16,161 nucleotides of DNA from Candidatus Latescibacterota bacterium (GTDB taxonomy: Bacteria; JAAXHH01), in the NCBI GenBank assembly GCA_022821935.1, contig JAJECR010000127.1, positions 1 through 16,161 on the forward strand, given 5' to 3'. A model generated the notes under the pieces. The model searched no databases. It worked only from the letters and a program-made list of their open reading frames with translations, and was not told where the DNA came from. The number at the start of each line of letters is the position of its first letter. Positions within the stretch are counted from its first letter, which is position 1. Positions 1 to 10,534 of the stretch are shown here, in pieces. A program made the position numbers and the translations under genes.

Positions 1-210
1 CTGCATGAAAGTATCGCCCCGAAGACCAGCCTGGCCATGCACTCGCTTTGCGGCAGTTTCGACTACGGCAATGCCAGAGATGCCATGTCGCTATATAACA
101 CCCAGAGTGGCGGCCATTGGTTGACACTGTCCTCTACCGCCGATTATGCAAATGCCGATTTCATCGTAGTGACGGAGAGCGGGAATGCAAAAATCGAGTT
201 ATTCGAATGA
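1..210 (+). CDS. C-terminal end of an unrecognised protein (partial)
   Basis: Frame 1 is open from the first base of the window to a TGA at 208-210, giving 69 residues that end in KIELFE. The gene's start lies outside the window. The visible part has alternating polar and hydrophobic residues (for example HWLTLSS and DFIVVTES), which would suit beta strands of an extracellular or beta-sandwich domain. It has no transmembrane helix and no motif I recognise. Base composition is visibly less GC-rich than in the genes after position 1790. It is separated from the ABC ATPase gene by about 200 bases, so it is probably not in the same operon. That this is coding at all rests on the open frame and its natural-looking codon use. 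Confidence 0.55.
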   Translation: MHESIAPKTSLAMHSLCGSFDYGNARDAMSLYNTQSGGHWLTLSSTADYANADFIVVTESGNAKIELFE

Positions 211-403
211 TTCTCTGACGAGACCCGAGAAAACCGGAATATGGCTGTCGCTAAGACTATCCGCTTCGACGTTACGTAATCTTGTAATGAAGTAACAGGG
301 ACTTCGTGATCGAACGAGGCCAGTCCCGCAAAGCAAAATCAAGCACGAGATTCCTTCTACAACCACGACTAATCCTGCATAGAACCGAATCGCTCAACCA
401 TTC

Positions 404-408
404 GGAGG
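404..408 (+). promoter_or_regulatory. Ribosome binding site that decides the ABC ATPase start
   Basis: GGAGG lies 8 bases before the GTG at 417. The same frame is open further upstream to a GTG at 306, but that codon has only a weak AGGG before it. It would also add 37 residues with no counterpart in the LolD/MacB family. The site therefore favours GTG 417 as the start. Confidence 0.7.
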
Positions 409-416
409 CAGTAGTC

Positions 417-1154
417 GTGCGCCTGATCAACAACGATCCACCTTTAATCTCCATCGAAAACCTGTGTAAATCCTTCCCGATGGGAGAGGAGCGCGTCTCG
501 GCGCTTCGGGGCGTATCCGCCACCATTGACCGGGGCGAATACGTGGCCGTAATGGGCCAATCGGGTTCCGGGAAATCCACGCTGATGAATATCCTGGGCT
601 GCCTGGACACGCCGACGGCGGGCAGCTACGCGCTCGACGGCAGGCCGGTCGGAGCACTCTCCGGCGACGAGCAGGCCTACATCCGCAACCGGAAGATCGG
701 GTTCGTTTTTCAGGCATTTAACCTGCTGCCGAGATTCGACGCCTTGCGCAACGTGGAATTGCCCCTCCTGTACCGGGGAATGGATGCCAGGGCACGTCAA
801 AGGCGCTCGATGGGGGCCCTGGAAGCGGTGGGGGTTGGAGATCGGGCCCGCCACAAGCCCAACGAAATGTCCGGTGGCCAGCGCCAGCGCGTGGCCATCG
901 CCAGGGCGCTGGTCGGCGAACCGTCCATCATCCTGGCGGACGAACCGACAGGAAACCTGGACAGCGGGACGGGGGAGGAGATCATGGCGATATTCGATCG
1001 CCTGAACGGGGACGGCCATACCATTGTGCTCGTGACACACGAGGGGCACGTCGCCAGGCATTGCAAGCGGATCATCCGCTTGCGCGACGGGATGATCGAG
1101 GAAGACGGAAGGATATCGAAACCGGAAGTTATCTATGACTGTGGAAGGAGATGA
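417..1154 (+). CDS. ABC transporter ATP-binding protein, LolD/MacB type
   Basis: This is a complete 245-residue nucleotide-binding subunit that hydrolyses ATP to drive a membrane permease from the cytoplasmic side. Visible motifs are Walker A GQSGSGKST (47-55), the Q-loop Gln99 in FVFQAFNLLPRF, the signature MSGGQ (151-155), Walker B IILADE (171-176) followed by PTGNLD, and the H-loop His208 in LVTHE. The FQAFNLLPRF and DEPTGNLD wording is typical of the LolD/MacB/FtsE group, which extracts lipoproteins, exports substrates or acts on cell-wall enzymes. Its length is normal for that group. The start is GTG 417, chosen for its ribosome binding site. No permease gene is adjacent. The next gene begins 2 bases after the stop and encodes a small membrane-anchored coiled coil. 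The substrate cannot be told from this sequence. Confidence 0.96.
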   Translation: MRLINNDPPLISIENLCKSFPMGEERVSALRGVSATIDRGEYVAVMGQSGSGKSTLMNILGCLDTPTAGSYALDGRPVGALSGDEQAYIRNRKIGFVFQAFNLLPRFDALRNVELPLLYRGMDARARQRRSMGALEAVGVGDRARHKPNEMSGGQRQRVAIARALVGEPSIILADEPTGNLDSGTGEEIMAIFDRLNGDGHTIVLVTHEGHVARHCKRIIRLRDGMIEEDGRISKPEVIYDCGRR

Positions 1155-1156
1155 TC

Positions 1157-1405
1157 ATGGACGCCACGAACGTTATAAGCAATGTAGTCGTCATCGGTAT
1201 CCTGCTCTTTGTCTGGCGCAGTCTCGATACCCGGATATCTCAACTTGATATGCGTCTGAGTGACCGTATCGATCACCTTGATGAGCGGGTCTCGCAGATT
1301 GAAAAACGGATCGCACACCTGGGTGAGCGTGTATCCCGGATAGAAGGCCTGCTTGGGGCCTTCGCCCGGATAAGCAACCCCTTTGAAACGGAAAAGAAGG
1401 CCTGA
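1157..1405 (+). CDS. Small single-helix membrane protein with coiled coil
   Basis: An 82-residue protein. A hydrophobic helix at about residues 6-20 (VISNVVVIGILLFVW) is followed by Arg21 and then a heptad pattern to about residue 68 (for example RIDHLDERVSQIEKRI), with Ile, Leu or Val at the core positions. The very short N-tail and the basic residues just after the helix predict that the coiled coil faces the cytoplasm. GGAAGGAG at 1143-1150 sits 6 bases before the ATG at 1157. An in-frame ATG at 1151 overlaps the ATPase stop but abuts that site, so I preferred 1157. Translational coupling to the ATPase gene is likely. Its function is unknown. By layout it resembles the protein of the next gene and may be a distant paralogue. 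Confidence 0.8.
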   Translation: MDATNVISNVVVIGILLFVWRSLDTRISQLDMRLSDRIDHLDERVSQIEKRIAHLGERVSRIEGLLGAFARISNPFETEKKA

Positions 1406-1475
1406 CCGGAGGAGACGCACACCAGCTTTGTCGACAATATCTACGACCCAACTTTGAAATCAGGAAAGGAGCATC

Positions 1476-1781
1476 ATGGAAAACGCACAGCTCTGGATTC
1501 AGCCCCTGATCCTGCTGACCGCCTTCATCTTCTTCTGGCGCGAGGCGAAGGCGAGCCGGCGGGAACTGAAGGAGGATATCCGGGAAGAACTCAATAAGAT
1601 CGACGCGAGATTCAACCGCTTCGAGGATAACATATGGGAACAGTTTGGTAAGGTAGACGCACGGTTTGATCGGTTAGTAGACCATATCCGGGAAGATGCC
1701 GGGAAAGTGGATGCCCGTTTCGGGAAAGTGGATGCCCGTTTCGACCGGATCGAGCGGATTTTGCTCGAACGCCAGAAATAG
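1476..1781 (+). CDS. Small membrane protein with repeated coiled coil
   Basis: A 101-residue protein with a hydrophobic helix at about residues 6-21 (LWIQPLILLTAFIFFW), a basic stretch (REAKASRR) and then a charged coiled coil to the end. The coiled coil is built of 18-residue units that begin near residues 40, 58 and 83, each opening with (N/G)K(I/V)DARF. An extra 7-residue copy, GKVDARF, is inserted at 76-82. The 18-residue period equals an 11 plus a 7, a known coiled-coil spacing. AAAGGAG at 1465-1471 precedes the ATG by 4 bases. The short N-tail and the basic residues after the helix predict a cytoplasmic coiled coil. The gene ends 7 bases before comEC. No family function can be assigned; a scaffold or adaptor role is a guess. 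Confidence 0.8.
   Translation: MENAQLWIQPLILLTAFIFFWREAKASRRELKEDIREELNKIDARFNRFEDNIWEQFGKVDARFDRLVDHIREDAGKVDARFGKVDARFDRIERILLERQK
1701..1742 (+). repeat. Perfect 21-bp tandem duplication inside the coiled-coil gene
   Basis: Bases 1701-1721 and 1722-1742 are identical, and each encodes GKVDARF. A third, diverged copy at 1647-1667 encodes the same seven residues with several synonymous changes. The perfect identity of the adjacent pair points to a recent slippage event that kept the reading frame and added exactly one heptad. Confidence 0.95.
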
Positions 1782-1788
1782 CTCCGCC

Positions 1789-4320
1789 ATGCAACGCCCG
1801 GCCCTGTTCATCGCCGTATGCTATGTTACCGGTATCCTGCTGGGCCACCGCGTCGCCGTTTCTCCGATCGTCTTCGCGCTGTGTTCCATGGTGGTGATCG
1901 CGGCGGGTTACGCACTCTGCCGAACCCGCGGAAACGACTCCCTGGCCCTCCGTTTCTGCATGGCCCTGTGCCTCGTTTTCGCGGGTGCCTTCTGGTACGC
2001 TGTGCAGGTGCGGGTCGTACCGTCAAACGACATCAGGAGATTCTGCGACCAGCGGCAGCTGCATGTGCTGACTGGGACGATCGTCCGCACGCCCGAGGTC
2101 AGGTCCCGGTTTACCGTGGTCACCGTGGACGCGGATTCTATCTCGCTGGGAGATCCAGGGCCGAGAAGAGCGGGTTCGGGCAGCATGGCGCGAGCCGCCG
2201 GGCGGATGACGCCTGTCACCGGTCGCCTGCAGGTTCGCCTGAACAGCGGTATCGAAGCCGGCGGATACGGCGACCGGATCCTCGTTTCCGGACGCCTGCG
2301 CAGTCCTCAACCCGCCCGCAACCCAGGGGGATTCGACGCGCGGACCTACTACGCGAGCAGGGGGGTCTACGCGCTGATGAGCGTGCGGGACGGGGCAGGC
2401 TATCGCGTCACGCTTCGCAACCGGTCGGTCTCCTGGCAGACCGCGGTCATCGATCCGCTGCGCGACCGTATCGATCAGTCTATCGACCGGACCATGCGGG
2501 GCGATTCCGCCGCGCTGCTCAAGGGCATCCTCCTGGGCGAGCGGCGGCAGTTGCCCGAAGAACTGATCGACACCTTCAGGACGATCGGCCTCGCCCATAT
2601 CCTGGCCGTATCCGGACTGCACGTCGGCCTGATCACCCTGGTGGTCTATACGCTGCTGTTCGTCCTGAGACTGCCGCGGAATCTCGTCGTCGCCGGCACG
2701 CTGGGCGTCCTAGTCCTCTACGCCTTCATCACCAACCTCACGCCGTCGGTCATCCGGGCCACGATCATGGCGGCACTGTTCCTGGTGGGCCGGCAGATGG
2801 ACCGGCAGACGGACACCGTTAACATCCTGGCCGTGGCGGCCATCGTCATACTCCTGATCTGGCCCTCGGCCCTCTTCGACCTGAGCTTCCAGCTCTCCTT
2901 CCTCGCGACCTACGCCATCATCACGGGTTATCCCAGAATGAAGGCGCTGCTTCCCGAACGGCTTGCCCGGTCGGAAAAGTGGTGGGCGCGCTGGCTCCGG
3001 GACGGGTTGCTGGTTTCGGTTGCGGCGCAACTGGGCACGCTGCCCGTGGTCGCGGGCACGTTCTACCAGGTTTCCTGGATGTCGGCGATCGCGAATCTCT
3101 TTATCGGACCGCTGGTCTTTCTGAATACGACCTTCGGCGTCCTCACGGTACTGACCGGTCCATTGGCCATTGAAATCGCCCGCCTGTTCAGCGCCGTGAA
3201 CGCCCTGGTCCTGTACGCCATGATCCATCTGTCGAAGACTTTTTCCGGCGCGCCTTCCGCGCTGTTGCAGGTCCCGGCGCCTTCCGGCCTTTTCTTCCTG
3301 TCCTTCTACGCCACGAGCCTGCTGCTGCTATGGAGTCCGAGCGACGACAGGTGGCAACGAACGCGGCTGGGGCTGATCGCCCTTTCAATACTGGTTTTCT
3401 GCTATGGCCTCCTCCCCGATCGAGCGCTTGAGATCACCGTCCTCGACGTGGGGCAGGGCGACGCCATATTCATCGCCTGTCCCAACGGGCGGACCCTGCT
3501 GGTCGACGGCGGCTCCGGCCCTCCCGCCTACGACGCCGGGGCCCGCGTCATCGTGCCCTTTTTGCGCGCGAAGGGCCATCGACGCGTGGATACGATAGTC
3601 GTAACCCATCCTCACCTGGACCATTACGGCGGGCTTTCGGCCGTAGTGGAATCCGTGGACGTGGGCGAGATCGTTTCAAGCGGCGTGGGATCGAGAGCCG
3701 GCGCCTACCTGGCCTGGCGCGAGACCGTCGCGCGGCACGGCATCCCCTACCGCGCGGTCGGCAAGGGCGACACCCTGGCGGCGCTGGGCGGCATGCGCGG
3801 CGTCTTCCTGCATCCGGACCGCCTGTTTCTGTCCGGTGTGACGGAGAACAACCCCAACGAGGTGTCCGTGGTCCTGCGCCTTTCCTACGGCACGTTCAGC
3901 ATGTTGCTGACCGGCGACATCGAGGAGAAGGCCGAGTACGCGGTGACCCGCGCGCCTGCCGCATTGAAAAGCACCGTGCTCAAATCGCCGCATCACGGCA
4001 GCAGCACGTCGAGCGGAACCGCCTTCCTGAACGCCGTCGACCCCGAGGCCGTGGCCGTCTCCGCCGGTATGTACAATTCCTTCGGCCACCCCTCAATCAT
4101 CACCCTCGAGGAATACAGGCGACTGGGCGCGGCGGTTTACCGGACGGACCGGGGCGGCGCCGTCATCGTTCGCAGCGACGGCCGGTCCTGGGATATGCAA
4201 TACTATGCGCCGCCAGTACCCCTGGGCCCCTCACCCCGCCAAGTGCTGGAAGGGTTTCTCTTGACAGGTAAATCCCGTCGGCCTATATTCCCGCAGTACG
4301 CCATAAGTCATTATCAATAA
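1789..4320 (+). CDS. comEC: ComEC/Rec2 family DNA-uptake channel protein
   Basis: An 843-residue inner-membrane protein of the family that carries single-stranded DNA across the cytoplasmic membrane in natural transformation. Three parts are visible. The N-terminal region has membrane helices and a soluble DUF4131/OB-like segment (about 1-190). The Competence domain has many membrane helices and the hallmark HILAVSGLHVGL (270-281). The C-terminal metallo-beta-lactamase-like domain starts near 548, with LDVGQGD at 552-558, HPHLDH at 607-612, TGD at 708-710, PHHGSS at 734-739 and FGHPS at 765-769. All zinc-site motifs look intact, so the nuclease-like domain may be active. The start is ATG 1789. 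The frame is open upstream to 1696 but there runs over the preceding gene. The ribosome site is weak, and the 7-base gap suggests coupling to the gene before. No other competence gene is present. Confidence 0.96.
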   Translation: MQRPALFIAVCYVTGILLGHRVAVSPIVFALCSMVVIAAGYALCRTRGNDSLALRFCMALCLVFAGAFWYAVQVRVVPSNDIRRFCDQRQLHVLTGTIVRTPEVRSRFTVVTVDADSISLGDPGPRRAGSGSMARAAGRMTPVTGRLQVRLNSGIEAGGYGDRILVSGRLRSPQPARNPGGFDARTYYASRGVYALMSVRDGAGYRVTLRNRSVSWQTAVIDPLRDRIDQSIDRTMRGDSAALLKGILLGERRQLPEELIDTFRTIGLAHILAVSGLHVGLITLVVYTLLFVLRLPRNLVVAGTLGVLVLYAFITNLTPSVIRATIMAALFLVGRQMDRQTDTVNILAVAAIVILLIWPSALFDLSFQLSFLATYAIITGYPRMKALLPERLARSEKWWARWLRDGLLVSVAAQLGTLPVVAGTFYQVSWMSAIANLFIGPLVFLNTTFGVLTVLTGPLAIEIARLFSAVNALVLYAMIHLSKTFSGAPSALLQVPAPSGLFFLSFYATSLLLLWSPSDDRWQRTRLGLIALSILVFCYGLLPDRALEITVLDVGQGDAIFIACPNGRTLLVDGGSGPPAYDAGARVIVPFLRAKGHRRVDTIVVTHPHLDHYGGLSAVVESVDVGEIVSSGVGSRAGAYLAWRETVARHGIPYRAVGKGDTLAALGGMRGVFLHPDRLFLSGVTENNPNEVSVVLRLSYGTFSMLLTGDIEEKAEYAVTRAPAALKSTVLKSPHHGSSTSSGTAFLNAVDPEAVAVSAGMYNSFGHPSIITLEEYRRLGAAVYRTDRGGAVIVRSDGRSWDMQYYAPPVPLGPSPRQVLEGFLLTGKSRRPIFPQYAISHYQ

Positions 4321-4353
4321 TAAGTTTATCCCCGAATATCGACCCGGTATGTC

Positions 4354-7092
4354 ATGATTCGATCCGCCCGTTTACTCCTCGTTGCCATCCTGCTCACAAC
4401 AATCGGCATCCGCACCGATGCGCGGGCCCAGGATGGCGACGCGATAGAAGCAGCCTGGGAAGAAGGACGCGCAGCGCGCCAGCGCTACCTGGACCGGATC
4501 GACGAGCTCCAGGCGGCAGTTTTGGCGCAGAAAACCCGTCCTCTCGCGGCACGGGGAGGTAACGAAGCGGTGACGCTTCAAAGAGAGCGGATCCTGGCGC
4601 TGGCCAGACTGTATGCCGTGGTCGGCCAGTATGACCAGGCCGTCGACCTCCTGCGTGACGAAGTACGTAGTACGGAATCGATGCAGGGCCTCGATGCGGA
4701 CCAGGCGGGCCGGGCAGACCAGGTCGGAAGGGCGGACCGAGCAGACCAGACGTACCAGGCGGACCTTGAACTGCTGGCCAGGCTGTACCTGCTTCAGGGG
4801 CGTTACCGGGAGGTGGAGACATTGCTGGACACCGCCCGGTTTCCGCGGGGCAGGCCGGCCCTGGCTACCGTTCGGCTTGCGGAGGTGCATTTCACGACGG
4901 GCAGGACAGCGGAGGGCCTCGAACTGTGCCGCGGCATCCTGGCGGACAGCGGAACGGATAGCCCGCCGAACGCTCCGGACCTGATGGCGGCGGGACTCGC
5001 CACGAAGTACCTGGCGCTGTTTCACGAGGCCAACACATTTCTGAACGCGGCGACCCGTGTCGACAATGAATATATCGATGCCTACGTAGCGTGGGGGCGC
5101 CTCTTCCTCGAAAAGCACAACCGCGCGGAGGCGGCGGCCGTCTTCGAAGACGCGTTGAAGATCGATCCCGACTATCCTCCGGCCCTGATCGGCCTGGCGG
5201 AGGCGCTGACGGAAAAACAGGCAGGACGGGCGGAAGCCGTGGCGCGGAAAGCCCTCGCGATCAACCCCGGGTTGACGGCCGGGCGCCAATTCCTGGCGGG
5301 TCTCCACCTTACGGATGAAGCCTATGATGATGCGATCGACCAGTTGGCCGGGGCCCTGGAGATCAACCCGGAAGCACCGAAGACCCACGCCCTCCTGGCC
5401 GCCGCTTACCACGTACAGGGCCGCTGGGACGAATACGAAGCGGCTCGGAAGCGCGTCCTCGGCATCAATCCTTCCTACGGCCGGCTTTACGAGGTCATCG
5501 CCGACCTGCTTGGGCGGCGCTACCGGTTCCGGGAGGCCGTGGAGATGGGCCGCAGGGCGATCGAAACCGATCCCGCCCTCTGGTCGGCCCATGCCGGGCT
5601 GGGGATCAACCTGACCCGCGTCGGCGAGATGGAGGAGGGCCGGCGGATGCTGGAACAGGCATTCGACAATGACCCCTTCAACACCCGTACTTACAACACA
5701 CTGGAACTGCTCGATTCCTTCGAAGCATTCGAGACCCGGGCCAGCGAACGTTTCACGCTGAAGCTGCATGGGGACGAGGACGCCGTTTACGGAAAAATGG
5801 CCCTGGATTTACTGGAAGAAGCCCATCGGACGCTCGCGCCGCGATACGGTTTCGTGGCGGATGAGCCGGTGCTCGTTGAGATCCTGCCCGACAACGACGA
5901 TTTCATGGTGCGTATCGCCGGCGTGCCGGGAACCGGCGGCCTCCTCGGGGTCTGTTTCGGGGAGGTGGTGGTGGCGAATTCGCCCCGGGCCCGGCCGAAG
6001 GGGACGTTCAACTGGGGGCAGACCCTCTGGCACGAGTACGTCCACGTCACCCACCTTCAACAGACGCGGAACCGCATACCGCGCTGGCTGGCGGAGGGCA
6101 TCGCCGTCTACGAGACACGTCTCGCCCGCCCGGAATGGGACATGGACCTGGAGGCGGAATTCGCCGAGGCGGTTACCCAGGGCAAGCTGCTGGCCGTAAG
6201 CGACCTGAACCGGGGATTCACCCGGCCGACGTCGCCGGGCCAGATCGTCCTTTCCTACTACCAGGCTTCGATCGTCGTAGAATACATCGTGGAGACCCAC
6301 GGATTCGAGACGGTCCGGCGCATGCTGGATTTCTACGACGAGGATCGAGCCACCCCCGAAGTCGTCCGCGCGGCGCTGGGCATGTCCATGGGCGACTTCG
6401 ACCGGGCTTTCGCGGACTATGCCGAAAAGCGGAGCGCCAGGCTCCGGCGCGTCCTCCGGTTCAAGCCGCCGCGGGACGAGCAGGTGACCGTGGCCGAACT
6501 GGATGCGATGGCCGCCGGCCACCCGGAGAGTTTCTACGCCCACCTGATGCTGGGCCGGGCGTTGCACGCGGAGAAACGGTACGAAGAAGCCATTGCGCCC
6601 CTTGAACGCGCCAGGACCCTCTTCGCACATTATACCCATCCCGGCAACCCCCATGAATTGCTGGCGGACATCTATCTCGCACAGGAGAATCCGGAAGCGG
6701 CGATGGAGGTCCTCGAGGCGCTCACGGCAGTCGACGAGGACGACATCGCGTCCTGCAAGACGCTGGCCCGGCTCTACGTCCAGGCAGGCCGGCGCCGGGA
6801 CGCGCTTCGTATTCTGGGCCGCGCCGTCATGATCGATCCTTTCGACGGAGAGGTCCGTAAAATGCGCGGCGGCGCGTATGAACGGGATGGAAGGGCAGAC
6901 CTCGCCGTGCCCGAGTACGAAGCCGTGCTGGCGGTAGAAACCACCGACCGGGTCCAGGCACAGTACGACCTGGCCCGCGCGTACCTGGCGGCGGGAAGGA
7001 AGGACGACGCCCGGAGGGCCGCGCTGAAAGCCCTGGAGGCCGCGCCCGGCTTCGAAGCCGCCCAGGAGGTGCTGCTACAGTCGCTGGAATAA
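4354..7092 (+). CDS. Secreted TPR protein with gluzincin (peptidase MA-like) domain
   Basis: A 912-residue protein with a signal peptide (hydrophobic core about 7-19, probable cleavage after ARA at 23-25). TPR-like helical pairs fill about 40-460, with repeats such as YPPALIGLAEAL and PKTHALLAAAYHVQGRWDEY. A zinc-protease-like domain spans about 468-700, and more TPRs run from about 718 to the end. The protease motif is HEYVH (560-564) with WLAEG placing Glu581 21 residues after the first His. This is the arrangement of gluzincins and of the peptidase MA-like families. It probably acts in the periplasm or outside the cell. Substrates are unknown, and many such domains occur in proteins of unproven activity. 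It begins 33 bases after comEC, perhaps in the same transcript. Confidence 0.92.
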   Translation: MIRSARLLLVAILLTTIGIRTDARAQDGDAIEAAWEEGRAARQRYLDRIDELQAAVLAQKTRPLAARGGNEAVTLQRERILALARLYAVVGQYDQAVDLLRDEVRSTESMQGLDADQAGRADQVGRADRADQTYQADLELLARLYLLQGRYREVETLLDTARFPRGRPALATVRLAEVHFTTGRTAEGLELCRGILADSGTDSPPNAPDLMAAGLATKYLALFHEANTFLNAATRVDNEYIDAYVAWGRLFLEKHNRAEAAAVFEDALKIDPDYPPALIGLAEALTEKQAGRAEAVARKALAINPGLTAGRQFLAGLHLTDEAYDDAIDQLAGALEINPEAPKTHALLAAAYHVQGRWDEYEAARKRVLGINPSYGRLYEVIADLLGRRYRFREAVEMGRRAIETDPALWSAHAGLGINLTRVGEMEEGRRMLEQAFDNDPFNTRTYNTLELLDSFEAFETRASERFTLKLHGDEDAVYGKMALDLLEEAHRTLAPRYGFVADEPVLVEILPDNDDFMVRIAGVPGTGGLLGVCFGEVVVANSPRARPKGTFNWGQTLWHEYVHVTHLQQTRNRIPRWLAEGIAVYETRLARPEWDMDLEAEFAEAVTQGKLLAVSDLNRGFTRPTSPGQIVLSYYQASIVVEYIVETHGFETVRRMLDFYDEDRATPEVVRAALGMSMGDFDRAFADYAEKRSARLRRVLRFKPPRDEQVTVAELDAMAAGHPESFYAHLMLGRALHAEKRYEEAIAPLERARTLFAHYTHPGNPHELLADIYLAQENPEAAMEVLEALTAVDEDDIASCKTLARLYVQAGRRRDALRILGRAVMIDPFDGEVRKMRGGAYERDGRADLAVPEYEAVLAVETTDRVQAQYDLARAYLAAGRKDDARRAALKALEAAPGFEAAQEVLLQSLE
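4696..4764 (+). repeat. Degenerate 18-bp repeat encoding ADQ-type low complexity
   Basis: Residues 115-137 of the TPR protein read as repeats of ADQ(A/V)GR with shortened copies (ADQAGR, ADQVGR, ADR, ADQTYQ, AD). The DNA shows matching near-copies of gcggaccag and gcagaccag. This linker interrupts the N-terminal helical repeats and looks like a slippage-made insertion. Confidence 0.7.
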
Positions 7093-7100
7093 GGGGCCCC

Positions 7101-7124
7101 GCCGGCGCCCGCCGGCGCCCGCCG
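7101..7124 (+). repeat. 10-bp GC-rich tandem repeat between the TPR gene and carB
   Basis: gccggcgccc occurs twice in perfect tandem (7101-7120), with a partial third copy (gccg) to 7124. An octamer palindrome, ggggcccc, lies at 7093-7100. The whole can fold as GC hairpins (ccggcg pairing with cgccgg), but no T-run follows directly. It may slow polymerase or act as a weak terminator after the TPR gene; that is a guess. Confidence 0.75.
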
Positions 7125-7150
7125 CGACCACTGAAGGCCCGGTTTTAGCA

Positions 7151-7179
7151 TTGCAGGACGGACTCCCCGCGTATATATT
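7151..7179 (+). promoter_or_regulatory. Possible carB promoter
   Basis: TTGCAG (7151-7156) and TATATT (7174-7179) are 17 bases apart in a sharply AT-rich patch of an otherwise GC-rich region. The -10-like box matches the sigma-70 consensus at 5 of 6 positions; the -35-like box matches at only 3. TTGCCT (7188-7193) with TATGCT (7210-7215) is a second candidate. Promoter rules in this lineage are unknown. Confidence 0.3.
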
Positions 7180-7191
7180 CAAACGGTTTGC

Positions 7192-7208
7192 CTGAACCTT
7201 TTGTTCAG
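7192..7208. promoter_or_regulatory. Palindrome resembling an ARG box upstream of carB
   Basis: CTGAAC and GTTCAG form a perfect 6-bp inverted repeat around a 5-base centre (CTTTT). The TGAA/TTCA arms resemble the ArgR operator consensus, in which TGAAT and ATTCA flank 4 A/T bases. Here the inner arm bases are C and G, and the centre is one base longer. It lies 54 bases before the carB start, a sensible place for an operator. The RNA could also form a small hairpin. Confidence 0.35.
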
Positions 7209-7252
7209 ATATGCTAAAGTATGATATTCCCGGGCCGTAACGCGGACCCCGC

Positions 7253-7256
7253 GAGG
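7253..7256 (+). promoter_or_regulatory. Ribosome binding site that decides the carB start
   Basis: GAGG sits 6 bases before a TTG at 7263, whose protein begins MPKRTDIESI, the usual CarB N-terminus. The in-frame ATG at 7257 touches this site directly, and the ATG at 7221 has no clear site before it, so TTG 7263 is favoured. Confidence 0.55.
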
Positions 7257-7262
7257 ATGATC

Positions 7263-10532
<3,270 letters not shown>

Positions 10533-10534
10533 CC

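Noticed and set aside
271..296. GTTAC...GTAAC inverted repeat and TTACGTAA palindrome before the ATPase gene
   Set aside because: The arms are only 5 bp with a 16-base loop, and no convincing promoter boxes surround them.
306..416. N-terminal extension of the ABC ATPase from GTG 306
   Set aside because: It adds 37 residues without family counterpart and has a weaker ribosome site than GGAGG before GTG 417.
1696..1788. Upstream extension of comEC
   Set aside because: It runs through the 21-bp repeat of the preceding gene and would precede the natural hydrophobic N-terminus that starts at ATG 1789.
4372..5769. A 465-codon minus-strand open frame inside the TPR/protease gene
   Set aside because: It has the same antisense register effect. 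The + strand protein has a signal peptide, TPRs and HEYVH, and the antisense one has nothing recognisable.
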